From: Hymenolepis diminuta
Taxonomy: Eukaryota; Platyhelminthes; Cestoda; Cyclophyllidea; Hymenolepididae
NCBI GenBank assembly: GCA_900708905.1
Contig: CAADRB010000006.1
Span: 2,509,927 to 2,573,926 of the forward strand
Direction of reading: 5' to 3'
Length of the DNA: 64,000 bases
Shown: positions 12,001 to 24,253 of the stretch, one piece after another
Layout: each line of letters begins with the position of its first letter
Numbering within the stretch: position 1 is the stretch's first letter
Notes under the pieces: generated by a model
Told to the model about the DNA's origin: nothing
Databases searched by the model: none
Seen by the model: the letters and a program-made list of their open reading frames with translations, nothing else
Translations under genes and position numbers: made by a program

Positions 12001-15000
12001 AACTAGAAGTCCTTTCAGACCTTTCTTTTCTTTTCATCATCTTGCTTTTAATACGTAACATTTGGATTAAATACTTTCATGGCAATTCTCAGTTATCATC
12101 TGACACCGAAATTTTTGTTTTTTAGGTCACTGACCTGATTTAAGGTGAACTGTTTACTCAATTACATTTTACGACTGGTTAGTGTCCAACGATATGCCTA
12201 ATAAGAATGTCGCTCTGTTACGACTCTAAATCCTAAGTTTTCTTGTAATCATATAAGATACATGACATCAAAGTTACTTAAAAAATTTTAGCAAGCGTTC
12301 TCCAACTCTTATCTTGAGTAGAGAGGTAACATAAGGGACCTAACACATGGGCTGAAAAGTCCTGGGCCTAACACATAGATGGCGCTAGTTTTGTTGCAGT
12401 CACCTTTTTTCAGTTAATACTAACCTTCAAAAGATACCTGTTAAAATTTCATGATATTCTATTCATTAGTTTGTGAGTTTTTGTGCTAAGAATGATGCTA
12501 CTTTTGTTATTTTCAAAACAATGGATCAAAAACAATTTCGTGTTTTAATTTTACACTGCTTCTTGATGAGAAAAAATACCGTTCAAGCGAAGCAGTGGTT
12601 TGAAAAGTGTTATGGAGGCTCCGCTTTATCAGAAACAACAGTAAAACGTTGGTTTGCTGACTTCAAACGTGGTTGTAGAGACACCGATGATGCAGAGCGC
12701 AGTGGACGTCCAAATGAGGCGGTAACACCAGAAAACAAAAAAATCCAGAAAATCGTTTTGAATGATGGAAAAGTGAAGTTGCGTGAGTTAGCTGACATCG
12801 TAAAGATATCAAAAGAACGTGTTGGCTTTATACTGCATGAGCATTTGACTACGAGAAAGCTCTGTTCAATGTGGGTGCCGCGTTTGCTCACTGTTGACCG
12901 TGAGAACGAGAACGTGTTGATGATNNNNNNNNNNNNNNNNNNNNNNNNNNNNNNNNNNNNNNNNNNNNNNNNNNNNNNNNNNNNNNNNNNNNNNNNNNNN
13001 NNNNNNNNNNNNNNNNNNNNNNNNNNNNNNNNNNNNNNNNNNNNNNNNNNNNNNNNNNNNNNNNNNNNNNNNNNNNNNNNNNNNNNNNNNNNNNNNNNNN
13101 NNNNNNNNNNNNNNNNNNNNNNNNNNNNNNNNNNNNNNNNNNNNNNNNNNNNNNNNNNNNNNNNNNNNNNNNNNNNNNNNNNNNNNNNNNNNNNNNNNNN
13201 NNNNNNNNNNNNNNNNNNNNNNNNNNNNNNNNNNNNNNNNNNNNNNNNNNNNNNNNNNNNNNNNNNNNNNNNNNNNNNNNNNNNNNNNNNNNNNNNNNNN
13301 NNNNNNNNNNNNNNNNNNNNNNNNNNNNNNNNNNNNNNNNNNNNNNNNNNNNNNNNNNNNNNNNNNNNNNNNNNNNNNNNNNNNNNNNNNNNNNNNNNNN
13401 NNNNNNNNNNNNNNNNNNNNNNNNNNNNNNNNNNNNNNNNNNNNNNNNNNNNNNNNNNNNNNNNNNNNNNNNNNNNNNNNNNNNNNNNNNNNNNNNNNNN
13501 NNNNNNNNNNNNNNNNNNNNNNNNNNNNNNNNNNNNNNNNNNNNNNNNNNNNNNNNNNNNNNGTTGCTCTTGATGGAGATTACGTTGATGAATAAAGCTA
13601 ATTTTGAACCAAAAAACGGTGTTTTCTTTGTTAGGCCCGGGACTTTTCAGTCTATGTGTTATTATGGTCAGAACTCGAATTCAGACCTTTATTTTCTAGA
13701 CCAAACCAGTGTGGTTGGCCATTTCTATTTTCTGTGTGCACACCGATGGGCATTGGACCGGTGGCTTCTGACTTCACAGGCGTAAAATGACTTAGATATT
13801 TTTCTTACCTCTTCACCACGCTTGGTCAGTGCTGGACGTCTCTTGTCGTTTTCTCAATACATATCTGTCTCCTTTGACTTATTGTGTGGTCCGCAGGTTT
13901 TCAGATTCTCGTCTATAGACGCTAGATTCTAGGCTAACTTCTAGCTTTATTTCAATGCTTCAGACAGCAAACTATAAATACAATGTTCAAATAACTTTAA
14001 AAAACACGTCAGTGTCAATGCAGTACGGCTGGGGTATAAGTTCGGAAACTGGATATATATCAGGCTCTTTAGATAGTAACAAAGTAATACAAGCATATAG
14101 AGGATCAACGTCTAGGTTTAGAAAACAGGAGCATTGATGGGAAGCATCTACTTATCGTATAATCTTGTTTTTTTGAACTTTGCCTAGGTTGATTTCTTTA
14201 GGTTTCGTTTCCAATTATTTTCCCTAGCATATAGTTATTTTAAGTACCTATTGACAATCAAAACATTACTCGTTTTTAAACGTGAGAAAATATCTATGTA
14301 CAAAGAACAGTAAGAGGCTTCAATAAGACAAATAAAAGCAGTTAATTAAGTCTAATTATCGTTTGAATTCTAGATTCCTAAAGTAATTTCCTACTTTGTA
14401 CTCTGATTTTTAGAGTCAAAATTTCAGGAGCTGATTTCTAAATGATTTTGTAATCCCGGTGCTTAAAGCTCCTTGAGTGAATAAAATGGTTATTCATGCT
14501 ATCTCGATATATGTGACTCTTCCAGCATTTACAACTTAATATATAATTTTAACAATAATCTATCTGAACATGACTTAGATATTACCCTGACAACACAATT
14601 TTAGATGTTCGTATTAACTTCACTACATTCTACTATCTAACTGGTTACATTGTTAATCTGTGTTCTGGGTTTCTGTTATGATCTGCTCTCCTCTGTAAGA
14701 TACCGTAACCGACTCTTAGATTCCCTAAGAAATTGCACTAGTTCTAAATACAACCCAATAGTACAAAACAATCCAATCCACCATGTCAAAATAGGACACT
14801 TTTTCGTATCGATGGGTTGATTTATATTATATGCTATTTACAACCGTATTATGAGTAAATTTGTTCAAATAAAAAGGAATTAATGGAACCGAGAATTAAA
14901 CGGTGAATTCTGTAATTTTCTGTTAATTTGCTGTAGAAAATTGGTAGTTTGTTAAATACATTTGATTTAAAGTTTGCTGATTTTTTCACAATGCTGAAGC

Positions 15001-18000
15001 ACTAATAAGTGGAATGTTTCATCGAAAATTTATAAACGCAATTTACAGCAAAGTATATTTTTAAGAGGTGTACGACCATTTAGGAAGCTTATAATTTGAC
15101 TTCCAAGGTATTGATCCGTAAACGTCCATTCAAAGATGGAAAGAACTTGTGATTGAAATCAATTAATTTAATTTAAATTTTGAAAAGAATGAATAAAATA
15201 GAATGCAATGTTTACCGGATACATTCTATTAATTGGCAATATCAAGTAGTGTGAACATTTTGCTATTTAAAAGATGTATGAAGAAGGCTACTCGGGTTGA
15301 GCGTATTTGATTAACAGGTGGTATCGAAGTCTGACTCGTATAGGAGGATGAATATCTTTCAATAATGACAACTAATAAAGTGATAACGGATCATAATTTA
15401 TGGAGGTTAGTCTTGGAACTAGGGATTTCCATATAATTCGAATTTTGATCGGAGCCTCTTCTTAGAGATTATGACTTGAGATATTTGAGAGCGTTTTTCG
15501 AATAGGATTTTGATTTAATGGTGATTGATTTTTGTATTTAATATTTTTGCAATTCGGCCTTTTGCAGATCAATTCAAACTCATTTGACAGCATAGAAAGC
15601 GAAAACACGTAAACAATCAAATTTACTAGATTTTGTAGTGCCAATTCCGCGTTTAGATTTCACATTTGCATATAGAAAAGCAAGAAATCGAATGATTCAA
15701 ATGGGGTAAAGACGGTTGTGCATTCCTTTAAGGCATGCTTACATAATAGCATTAAATATCAACATATTGGCAGCAATGCACATAGCAAGGTTATGGGATT
15801 AATATCCCACTAAAAATTTGCTACAACCTGAGTCCTTGGGGAGTTATGGAAATTAGATTAACTGGTGCGTAAAGGCAAATTAAGTGTAGATGAATCATTC
15901 TCCAATTTTACAGGGCGTGAATCTACGCGTGCCTTTTTGACAGGAGTTCAAAACAATCCTTCGAATTTTCGCCCGTTTTTTTCGGTAAAAATTTCGAGTA
16001 ATACTATTTCACTTTTAGTGACGTCAAATATCAGGTTCTTGTAATACACCGAAGCAGCATTGAATTATCGATTATTGAATTTCGGCACTGATAGGAGAAA
16101 TATTTTTTCGTATAATCAATATGAGACTGGCTTTGGAATATAAGTAAGCCTAATATTTGGAGGTATGATAATGATATTGATGTGAAAACACAACTTATCG
16201 GTTTGAATTCCTGCCCATGTGACTTCCTTAAGAAGATGTTAAAATATTTTTTCGAAGAAAACAGGTGTTCAAATGTACAAATATAAGGCAGTCAAGTCAT
16301 TCCCGATGATTTGGCTAAGTGACTTTATTTTTGATTGTTTTTGTTCTTTGCGTCAACTTAACTTTGGTGCTTCTTTTTCAAGTTATGTTATTTGACGTTA
16401 AGTTAAGCGAAGATTAAACTCGACTGAATGATTCATGCACTTTGTTCGTGCCAAATGCTTATAACTAGTTGAAATACCAAGTCCTTGCTCAGAAATTTTT
16501 ATTACATATTTGATCCTTGAAGTAAACAGGATGTTTCGCAATATTTTTTCTACTAAAAAGTGGTTGATCTCGATTATCCGTTATGTTTCTCTTTTTGGTT
16601 CAATTTGTTTAACAATATTCGGCTAAGGTAAAATATTCAAACTATTTTTTCCCTTTTTTCTATGCCCATTATACATAGTTTTCTATTGAATATAATTTCA
16701 TAATAGTTTTGCCATTGATTTCCTCCTTTACATCAAAGACGAAAAATTGCATTTTTAACCTCTAATACCTAGTCCATAAAGCCATAAAGTGCTACAAACA
16801 CCTTTAATGAAGAGTAGAAATTATCCCTTTGTGCGTCTTTATAAGTAAAAGAAGAATAATCTATTAGTCTCAAGCAATCTATCAAATTAGTTTGTATTGA
16901 AGGGTTATTTTAGACATCAAGTGAGATAAATAAATAGATGATTATTTAAATTTTGTATCCATGAATAAAGGACATATCTTCCAGAATATTACACATATGC
17001 GTGATTGTTATTGACGACAATACGATAATCCTTTACATTTAGTAAACATGGAAAAGCATTTAGATATGGGAAGAGCAAATGAATGGACTCTAGCATTTAT
17101 CTCATAAAGTATCACAAAAAAATTACACAAATACTAGTTACCTATGTCACACCGATAAACATGTGAGTTCAATAGTACCTTACAATTATATTTCAACTTC
17201 AGCTAGCCAAAACGTCAAGCTATGAGAAAAAATGAAATAACGCAATGTATTTGAAATCTTGAGAGATAAAAGGTTTGACTTTTCCCATCAAAATCACGTT
17301 AATAATTTACTTGTATGATAAATAAATTCCACTTTTAAGCCAGTTTAACCATTTAATTCACACAATCGCACGCCTCTCCTTAGGAGTTGTCTTTAAATAT
17401 CATCATTAGTTTAAATGCTAAATATAATGAGATAATCGCAGATGAGGAATCCGATCAATTTACTCTTTATTTGTAAGAACCATATATGAGAAAGTTGGAT
17501 TGGAGTCCGGAAATGGTTAAAAACACATGAATCGGTTCACCACATGTGTAAATTCAATCCGATTAGTGTTGACAGCCAGTACCCCATCATTTCAGTGTCT
17601 ATTATCAGCTTCGATAACTTAGCTGCATATAGGAAGAAAAACATACTGGTATATTGGCTCGGTTATATTTTATTGTCCCCTATCACTAATTTGCTATTTC
17701 TCAGCTGATCTTAGTTTCTAGCTATAACGAAATTTCATAAAGAGGCTGTACGCCTATGTCCGGTTTAGAGTTTAACCAATAATTTTTGTTCTCTGTTTCC
17801 TAAAGATTTAAACCAGCTCTCACCAGCTCTGCTTCATCATTATGCCAATGAGTTGGAGATGGAGACAAGTCGAGTGTCTGAGCAGTTGATCAATTGTCTG
17901 GCAGAGCGTGAGGAGCTGCGCCTCTTCCGCGAAGCTCTTGATAGATTCGTGGTGCTACACAATGCCCTTCAACATCGAAGGCGGAAAGCCGCTGAAGCTG

Positions 18001-21000
18001 TTCTCGCAAATACTACAAGATCAACGCTGGCTCACCTCAAACAGCATCTGGTAAGCTAATGGGTTTACTACCAAAGGGGTTGATTTTCTAGGAACACGTC
18101 AAGATAAATCGCTTGAAGCGTCCAAACGTTCATTAGTCCCAACATTTACCATATGCATAATCGCATCTTTGTACGCTGTCATCCGTGAGTGTAATATTTG
18201 GTTAATGTAACCTATCATATGCGTACCTGGATCTACTGAGCGAGACGCTGCAATCAAAACTTGCCTACGTCTTATCATTGATTGAAACCATCTATGCCTG
18301 AAACATGGAACATGTGTTCGATAGCATTATGCTACTTTTTGATGTTCACCACACAAGCAGAGCTGCTTGTTTCCAAGAGTAGTTTTGAATCGAAAGCTTG
18401 ATTTGCATTTATTCTCCTGAGATCAATTCTGCTTTTAAGCCGGTATTAAAACCAGTGATCAAATTTGTAGTCCTGAATAAAGCAGCACGAACTAGATTCA
18501 AATATTTTCACCAACATTGGATTATGACTTTCTACTGCAAACCGCGATGTCCACAGTGTTAAGACGCTAACAGAGAGTCGGGTATGGTTGAAGGCCCACT
18601 CCAATACCACTCATTTACCAGTTTAAGATAATAACAAGGTTATGAGTCTGGATATACCAATTTAATAAGTATAAACTGTGATTATTTCTCGGCAGATTGT
18701 TTTACACTGGACTACAACAAATCTCGGAGTAGACAAGGAATATCTAGAACACAAATAGAGTCTTGCATCAGAAAGTGTGTCTCTGCTATATCGAGTAACA
18801 ACTGCATGTCATTCCTAATTATGGTTGTCTTAGCTTCTACCAAAATTAATTTTTTATAATGGTTTACTAAAATCTTGAGTGAGACAGTGCTTTGCTCGGA
18901 TATTGGAATCGACAGGTCATCGCCTAAATAAACTTACTTCCTCGTAGTAGAGGTGAACATTATTAAATAAATAAATCTCACGCGTAATATTTGTGAAAAT
19001 GTCATGGAACTCAGATTTATATGTTCAAATGTAATTATACAAGATCTTTTTCCCATTAAAACAGATTTGAATATATGAGCAAATGTGTAAAACTAGAATT
19101 GATAGATTTAATACAATTTGCGTATACATCAAGTTTTTCCCATTCCCATCAACATTTGAAAAATTCTCCCGTAAAATGCAAAAAAAAGAATATTAAGTTT
19201 AGCAAAAATCCCAAACCACACACAAGCTTAGTTGGCACATATTTAAACCTTTCAGGCTTGAAACTCAGAGTGACGTAAAGCTAGCAGCTAAAACCAATTG
19301 CTATCCCTTTACCACATACTTTATCTTTCTAATACAGTATATCACCCACTTTTATTAGAGTCACTCGGTTCTTTACCGCCGAATGCCGCGTTCCACTTCA
19401 CCAGGCAGTATGGTCGAACTCAATAACTTCTCAATATGTGGTGGCGTCGACGACAGTTTGGGAGGTAGTACAGTCTCATTAAATCTACGCCCTCCCGAAG
19501 TCATTGAACGCATGCCTAGAGGAGCCCACATTGGTGATCCTATTGAGTTTCCCTCACTGAGATCAGCATTGAGCAAACTTTCAGGCCTGATCGCTGGTCA
19601 AAGCACAGTTCAGGAGAAAAGGAATGAAGAAACGATTAGGCTGGCCTCACGAGTTGTAGCCGATGAAGAGAACGCGAAGCAATTGGCTGATTCCAATACC
19701 ATTATGAGATTGGTTGAAGGTGCGAAGAGGAATGGAAGTAAACCTCCACCGATTAACCTACCCTGGCCGATGGGTAGACCTGAATTCAGTCAGGTAAGAA
19801 ACATTTTTGGTTTATTTGTTTGCCTAAAAGCATAATAGTCTTCTGTTTGGTATTTTTTAATGTTTTACAGATTGAAAAATTTTTTTCCTTTCATAAGGAA
19901 TTATTCACGTTTTTTATTCATTAAACATTTTTCTGCTTATAAACTATGCTGAACAATGGAGTACAAAATATTTGTAATGAATACTTTATTCGAATTGAAC
20001 CGATAGAGGTTTTATGAGCATAATCTAAACGGAAATGCTTAAGAGGTATTGGTTATATATGCCGAGGCAATCAAGCTTAACTTTATTTTTGCTTTATCTT
20101 TTCCTTGAATTCACTGTTCGATCTTACCTTGAAGGAGCCCAGTTTTCTTTTTCCGGTTGAAAGACAGACCTTTTTAAGGTCGCTTCCTCAACTTGGCCGA
20201 ATTATGGTAATTCTGTGACGAATTCGAATGTGACTAAAATAGGTGATGAACACTTATTTAGTAAATAATGACCAAGTTGGCACCACCAGTTGAAACGGTG
20301 CTTTGCTGAACTGCTCAAGATAATTTTCAATGATTGCCGACTAATCTTGTCTATGTTGTCAAATAAATGACACGCATCCAGCCCATATCTTAAACCAAGT
20401 TCGCGAAAGGAACTGTTAACAACCCTTCACTTGAAAAAAAGGAAAGGAATTTTGTAGTCACTTATAAAATAACTAGCATTTTACAACCCGCTTTGCCAAC
20501 CAGAAATAAATAGTGCTGTCGGCCATCCACTTCCTCTGGATGTGCACAGGTTTCGTGACTTTTGGCATGGTTTGTGAACACAGAAATGGACCGTTGCATG
20601 ACTTCTGTTTTAACAACCCTATTCGTGACTATTTAGAACATACATATCAAGTTCTATGATACCTTGAATGTGCAAATGTTTTTAAGTTTACTAAATAGAA
20701 AATCCGTTAACCACTAGATTATTCCGGTTGGGAACAAAAGTGCATTTATGTTATAATGCTACCAATAGACTCTAGGAACGAATCTTTAAGATATGTTAAA
20801 TAAATGTCAGCTATAAAAACGAAGCTTTGTTGATTTGGCGCTTCATACTGCTGATAGGAATGTCTACAGTATTTAGATGGTAGCTGTAATGTACCGGGTT
20901 CGACGTATAAAACTACAAAAGAACCTACAGAGGGTACCTCTGGTTCGGATTACACATTATTTTATTCTGTCAATTACAAATGATCAGGTAGTCGATCTGG

Positions 21001-24000
21001 ACACACTTGGTCATAGGGCAACCTCAGCCATTCTCAATAAGTCGTATTTTTTCAGAGAGTTTATCATATGATCAGACACTGAGAACCCGGATATTATACT
21101 GATCTACGTCCTAGAATGACAAAGCCCACCCTTTATTGTTGACTGAATAGACCTATTTCTTGAATGCAATAATTTGTCTGTATTTTTGAGAAGTATGTTT
21201 ACCAAAATATTTAACGCACAACCGATGAAGATTGAGGTCGGCTATCGAGTCCTACATAACTGACCGTAAAATTTTAGACGGAGAGAATTACTTGTCCATT
21301 AGAGTCTTGCTCTTCCGGCTATAGCCATCATAATGATGATTCGATAAAAACGCCTTCTCCCCGATTACTGTTAAATCTCTCTAAAAACTGTGGTTCTCAG
21401 GTTACCTAATACCTTTATTCTATGTTGCGTATGAGATCTCATCACAATTACCACTTGCATTAGCGCTTCAAGTCTGTGTTACTGCCATTGATTCATAATG
21501 CATCCCAGTTTCGATTAAGTCTTTGTGATGTATAGGTATTTATTTTTTTTAATATATATTTTCCTATTATTACCGTTTAAATATAAATTTACATTTTTTT
21601 CCAGACTTTGAAACTACAAATTCCCATTCCCTTCTCTAAGTTATCCAGTTGGCTTCCCCCACGACTGCCAATCATTAATGAAAGTAAGTCAACGACCTTT
21701 TTGTTAAACACAAGTGTGAAATGTTAAATTATCATATATTTTTCCATTTTCATCTAGTTTTACTGGCCGCTCTGCAAGAATCTCCAGAATTGAAACGTCT
21801 CCAATGTGATCTTATTCGATTCGGTTAGTAGTACTTTTAAGAGAATGGTTCTAATACATTTCTAAATTTAATCAAGGTTCCAGTGATGAGAAGTCTCCAC
21901 ATTGAAGGAAAGTGAATACAAACAAATGGTCTACTAAAAATCTAGACAAATAATAGCAGATATCTAGAATAGATGACTTAAAAATAGTCCCACACTTTTA
22001 CTTGAATAAACATAGGGTGCGTAAGACACATGAGAGCACCTTACGCACTTTTAGAAAAACAGAAAATGAAACTGCCAATGGTTGAAACAATTTCTTATAA
22101 CAAGACAAATAAACATAAAACCTTTTAACTTGGGTTTTGTTCTATTTACCCTTCATCGACTATCACCAACTCAATTCGAGTCCGAAAGCGACTACACGCT
22201 TTTATCAGAGGGTCTTTATTGATGTCCTCCGTTGCTCGAACTATTGCTTCCATGAGTTATGATTTGGTGTTTTAAGGATGCTTACTAACTTCCTTTTTAA
22301 CAACGCCTCACACGTAATAATAATATGGTGCTTTAGGAGGCCATAAGTTTAGTGCGACATGATGAAAATTCTCAGCCATTCAATATGGATATTAAGAGCT
22401 TTGTGGGATGAAGCCGAATCTTGTCGGAAGAAATGGAGTCTTCCTCCACTGTCTACGCTGTCTGTCCACGTTGGCTTTACAATGGTTTGAAGAGTCTCAA
22501 CATGGGCATCTGCATCTACATTGACTCTAAAGCCCTGGGGAATAGTGTAGGAGTTATGATGTGTCCCTCCCTCACTGCCCTTCACAACACCGGGAAGCAT
22601 CACTGTTGGTGGAAACTTCGTGTTCATGCATAACAGCTGGAACTTCAGTGGGGTCTTCCCGCATATACCCACCTACCATTTCTTCGATTGATTTTTCCAT
22701 CCTGATGGAAGTTGTTTTCGTCAGAGAATAACCAAAGACACTCCTGTTCTTATCATTACTTCAGTTTGTTTAAGAGTTGACTCGCATGCAGTAAACGATT
22801 CTCTTGAGTTGTTGACCTCGCCTGAGAAGAACGTATGATTTGTATCCGAGGTCTTGAAGAAAATTCTTTGTATATTGTTGTTCCTTCAAATACTGGAAGA
22901 TCTTTGGCAAGATGTCGTGCATTGACTTCCCAGGATTTTCGTCCATCATGTCATGCTATGCACTTTTCTTACAAACTCAGGTGTTCTGAATGAGTGTGTG
23001 AGTCAGCAGAGCGTTGACAATGCTCCTATTTTCTCTTCTTCGTGGTGGCCAATTCATCCCCATTGTTTTCATCCAATAGCTCCTTTCTAATTTCGCAAAC
23101 GAAAGATCTGGCGACTTGTAGGAATCTTGCACTTCCTAAATTGTTGTATTTCGCTTTTATAGACACTATGACAGTGTGCCTTTTCATTTCATTAGTTGAA
23201 GTAGTACCTGGTATGAGATTTTGTGATATAAAAAACACATTAACTATTATCGAGTTAGTTTAAATTACAATAATATAAGTGTCCTCAGATACCTTACGCA
23301 CCCCGTACGTATAAAAGGATGGGAGACCAAAGTATTTATCATTTTCTGTCCTTCCTCTTCGTCATTTTCTATTTATTTTCGTCTACCGTAATTTCCGTTC
23401 GCTATCCATAAACATTTCATTTATCGAATCCTCCAAGATTTTCTACTAGTGATTATCTTTAAGGTTATCTTCGTTTCGAAAACAGCTGTTTTTGCACTGC
23501 TCTACCGGATATATAGTTTTTAATATGTGGCGCTTGATGTTAATAACTTAGCAACCACTCTGTTCTAACTGAAAATACTTCAAGTCCGCTCTATTCTATT
23601 AAAGAATTACATTTAAGAAAGACATAAACAAATACGAATTTTAAGCGGGAATTTATTCCGCTTGTCTTATTTTATTTCAAAAAATTCAATCACGTTCCTA
23701 TCTATTCAGACATCTTTCCATTTAAATCCAATTCGTCTCACATATGAGTGTATCCTTCAATATAAATTTAAATTGAAGAATCGCCTGTTTTCGGTTTTAA
23801 AATGTTTTAATATTTCTCATTTGTTCAGACCCTTTATTGGAAGCCCAACGATTGCAAAGAACCTCCAAGCACCTCTCAAAGAGTGGGTTCGAATCGGCTC
23901 AGGTGGATTCCATGCAGATTCTCTATTCATCTAATGACAATATCGGCGGTGGTGATTCAGGACCTCGAAAAACTGTCAGCTTCGATTGGCGTGGAACCAA

Positions 24001-24073
24001 GGTACCCTTTAAAGATCTTGCTGATAAACAAAATGGTGCTAGGAAGAATGGTCAACTCTCTCAAGACGTTTAA
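3..24073 (+). CDS. FEZ1: FEZ/UNC-76 family kinesin-1 cargo adaptor, 5' partial, 8 exons
   Basis: FEZ proteins link kinesin-1 to axonal and vesicle cargo. Exons I can join: 3-209, 388-465, 7314-7689, 17806-18050, 19359-19793, 21605-21683, 21758-21823, 23829-24073. All junctions agree in phase (0,0,1,0,0,1,1) and give 576 residues with the N-terminus missing. Evidence: SLERLIWTFDE (residues ~27-37) resembles the FEZ N-terminal SLEDLVNTFDEK block. A heptad-like LERERLAREQLERL starts exon 3. Exon 4 has ELEMETSRVSEQLINCLAER followed by EEL, matching the FEZ coiled coil (ELE..R..SE.L...LA.R.EL). Exons 6-7 (IPIPF...PPRLPIINEILLAALQES) match the C-terminal VIPYE..PPSVEDL..L..IL.AM block. FEZ normally ends soon after that block; here about 80 further residues follow. 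The donor after exon 1 (GTTTGA) is weak. Introns reach 10.1 kb. Family assignment fairly sure; some exons could be missing. Confidence 0.75.
1795..1990. repeat. Dispersed repeat B, copy 1 (purine-rich)
   Basis: Shares ordered blocks with 53625-53810: AAAGACCAA, then TGTATTG, then a GGA/GAGG purine tract, then GGAGGCG, CTGAGAG and CGGATTGTGA. The order and spacing argue for a diverged interspersed repeat rather than chance purine richness. It contains a (GGGA)n run at about 1856-1876. Confidence 0.5.
3330..3790. repeat. Dispersed repeat A, copy 1
   Basis: A 17-nt identical block (TTTTGGAACGTGAACTA, 3566-3582) recurs at 53184-53200. Around it the same series of landmarks recurs: GCTGCTGRATAT, AATTRAAGTG, AGACTCTTGA or its variants, TTTTGATCCC, GCTTTCTGTTA-type sequence and TTGTAAAATTTT. 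No coding frame is seen. Confidence 0.65.
9193..9214. repeat. (ATT)n microsatellite
   Basis: About seven ATT units in a row, in FEZ intron 3. Similar short tracts are (AG)n at 7004-7017, (AAT)n at 34341-34359 and (AT)n at 60389-60402 and 62835-62847. Confidence 0.8.
12521..13595 (+). CDS. Mariner transposase (middle masked by N)
   Basis: Starts MDQKQFRVLILHCFLMRKNT, the classic mariner N-terminus, and runs through paired helix-turn-helix DNA-binding motifs (SALSETTVKRWFADFKRG; KLRELADIVKISKERVGFIL) to the WVPRLLT linker motif near residue 120. The catalytic domain with its expected DD34D triad falls in the gap. After the gap the frame ...VALDGDYVDE* (stop 13593-13595) is a typical mariner C-terminus. 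I start at 12521 because the open frame upstream lacks mariner-like sequence. The start-to-stop distance is not a multiple of three, so either the gap length is nominal or a frameshift is hidden in it. The visible N-terminal 134 residues are uninterrupted. Confidence 0.88.
12925..13562. other. Assembly gap (638 N)
   Basis: A run of N covering the catalytic part of the mariner transposase. This is probably an unresolved repeat in the assembly. Confidence 0.99.
18051..19358 (+). other. FEZ intron 4
   Basis: GTAAGC donor, acceptor ending TATTAG. It holds a possible tRNA-derived SINE fragment at 18545-18605; nothing else is recognised. Confidence 0.55.
18545..18605 (+). repeat. Possible tRNA-derived SINE fragment
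   Basis: An A-box-like CACAGTGTTAAGACGC is followed about 30 nt later by a B-box-like GGTTGAAGGCC (pol III B-box consensus GGTTCRANYCC). No acceptor stem or cloverleaf is evident, so it is not called a tRNA. Weak. Confidence 0.25.
19794..21604 (+). other. FEZ intron 5
   Basis: GTAAGA donor, T-rich tract and CCAG acceptor. I see no feature inside; the open frame at 20877-21071 has no recognisable homology or splice context. Confidence 0.55.
22015..23305 (-). mobile_element. Degenerate mariner transposon, antisense in FEZ intron 7
   Basis: The left end reads GGGTGCGTAAG (22015-22025) and the right end CTTACGCACCCC (23293-23304), an inverted match. TA is present outside both ends (22013-22014 and 23306-23307). 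Length is about 1.29 kb, as expected for mariner. The internal coding remnant runs on the minus strand. An extra inverted copy of the terminal motif (CTTACGCAC) lies at 22040-22048, making the left end palindromic. Confidence 0.85.
22349..23238 (-). pseudogene. Mariner transposase pseudogene
   Basis: The N-terminal part (23238-23026) contains RHTVIVSIKAKYNNLGSARF and VARSFVCEIRKELL followed by a basic TTKKRK, typical of a mariner DNA-binding domain. The catalytic part (22672-22349) contains KFPPTVMLPGVV, PQGFRVNVDADAHVETLQTI and FFRQDSASSHKA, the last including the second catalytic Asp region. The two parts lie in different frames with stops between, so the gene is broken. It belongs to a different mariner lineage from the copy at 12.3 kb. 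Confidence 0.85.
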
Positions 24074-24246
24074 TATCTTGCCGAACCTTCATATAACTTT
24101 CCTCCTTTCGTTGTCATCGGTCATCCCTGGCTTTGTGTATTTGTCTTTTTGACTTGCTTGACAGCCCTATGTCTCTTCTTTTTATTTGTGAATTACTCCT
24201 GACGGCGTTGTCTCATTATGTTGTTCAAAGCTTCAAGCCTACTATC

Positions 24247-24252
24247 AATAAA
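24247..24252 (+). terminator. Poly(A) signal of the FEZ gene
   Basis: A canonical AATAAA lies about 175 nt after the FEZ stop codon (24071-24073), on the same strand. It is the first such hexamer downstream. Confidence 0.5.
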
Positions 24253-24253
24253 T

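Larger units (their letters stand above)
12343..13659 (+). mobile_element. Mariner transposon, near full length, interrupted by an assembly gap
   Basis: Both ends are present. The left end, ACACATGGGCTGAAAAGTCC and onward, is matched in inverted form by GGGACTTTTCAGTCTATGTGT at the right end: terminal inverted repeats of about 28 bp with a few mismatches. TA dinucleotides flank both ends (12341-12342 and 13660-13661), the mariner target-site duplication. Total 1,317 bp including 638 N, the usual size for mariner. It sits in FEZ intron 3 in the sense orientation. Confidence 0.93.
7690..17805 (+). other. FEZ intron 3 (10.1 kb) carrying a mariner element
   Basis: Bounded by a GTAAGT donor and an acceptor ending TAAAG. 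Apart from the mariner at 12343-13659 and simple ATT repeats near 9.2 kb, I recognise no coding or RNA gene here. Confidence 0.6.

Noticed and set aside
20930..20960. GGTTCGGATTAC, resembling a tRNA B box
   Set aside because: No A box or acceptor stem at the right distance.
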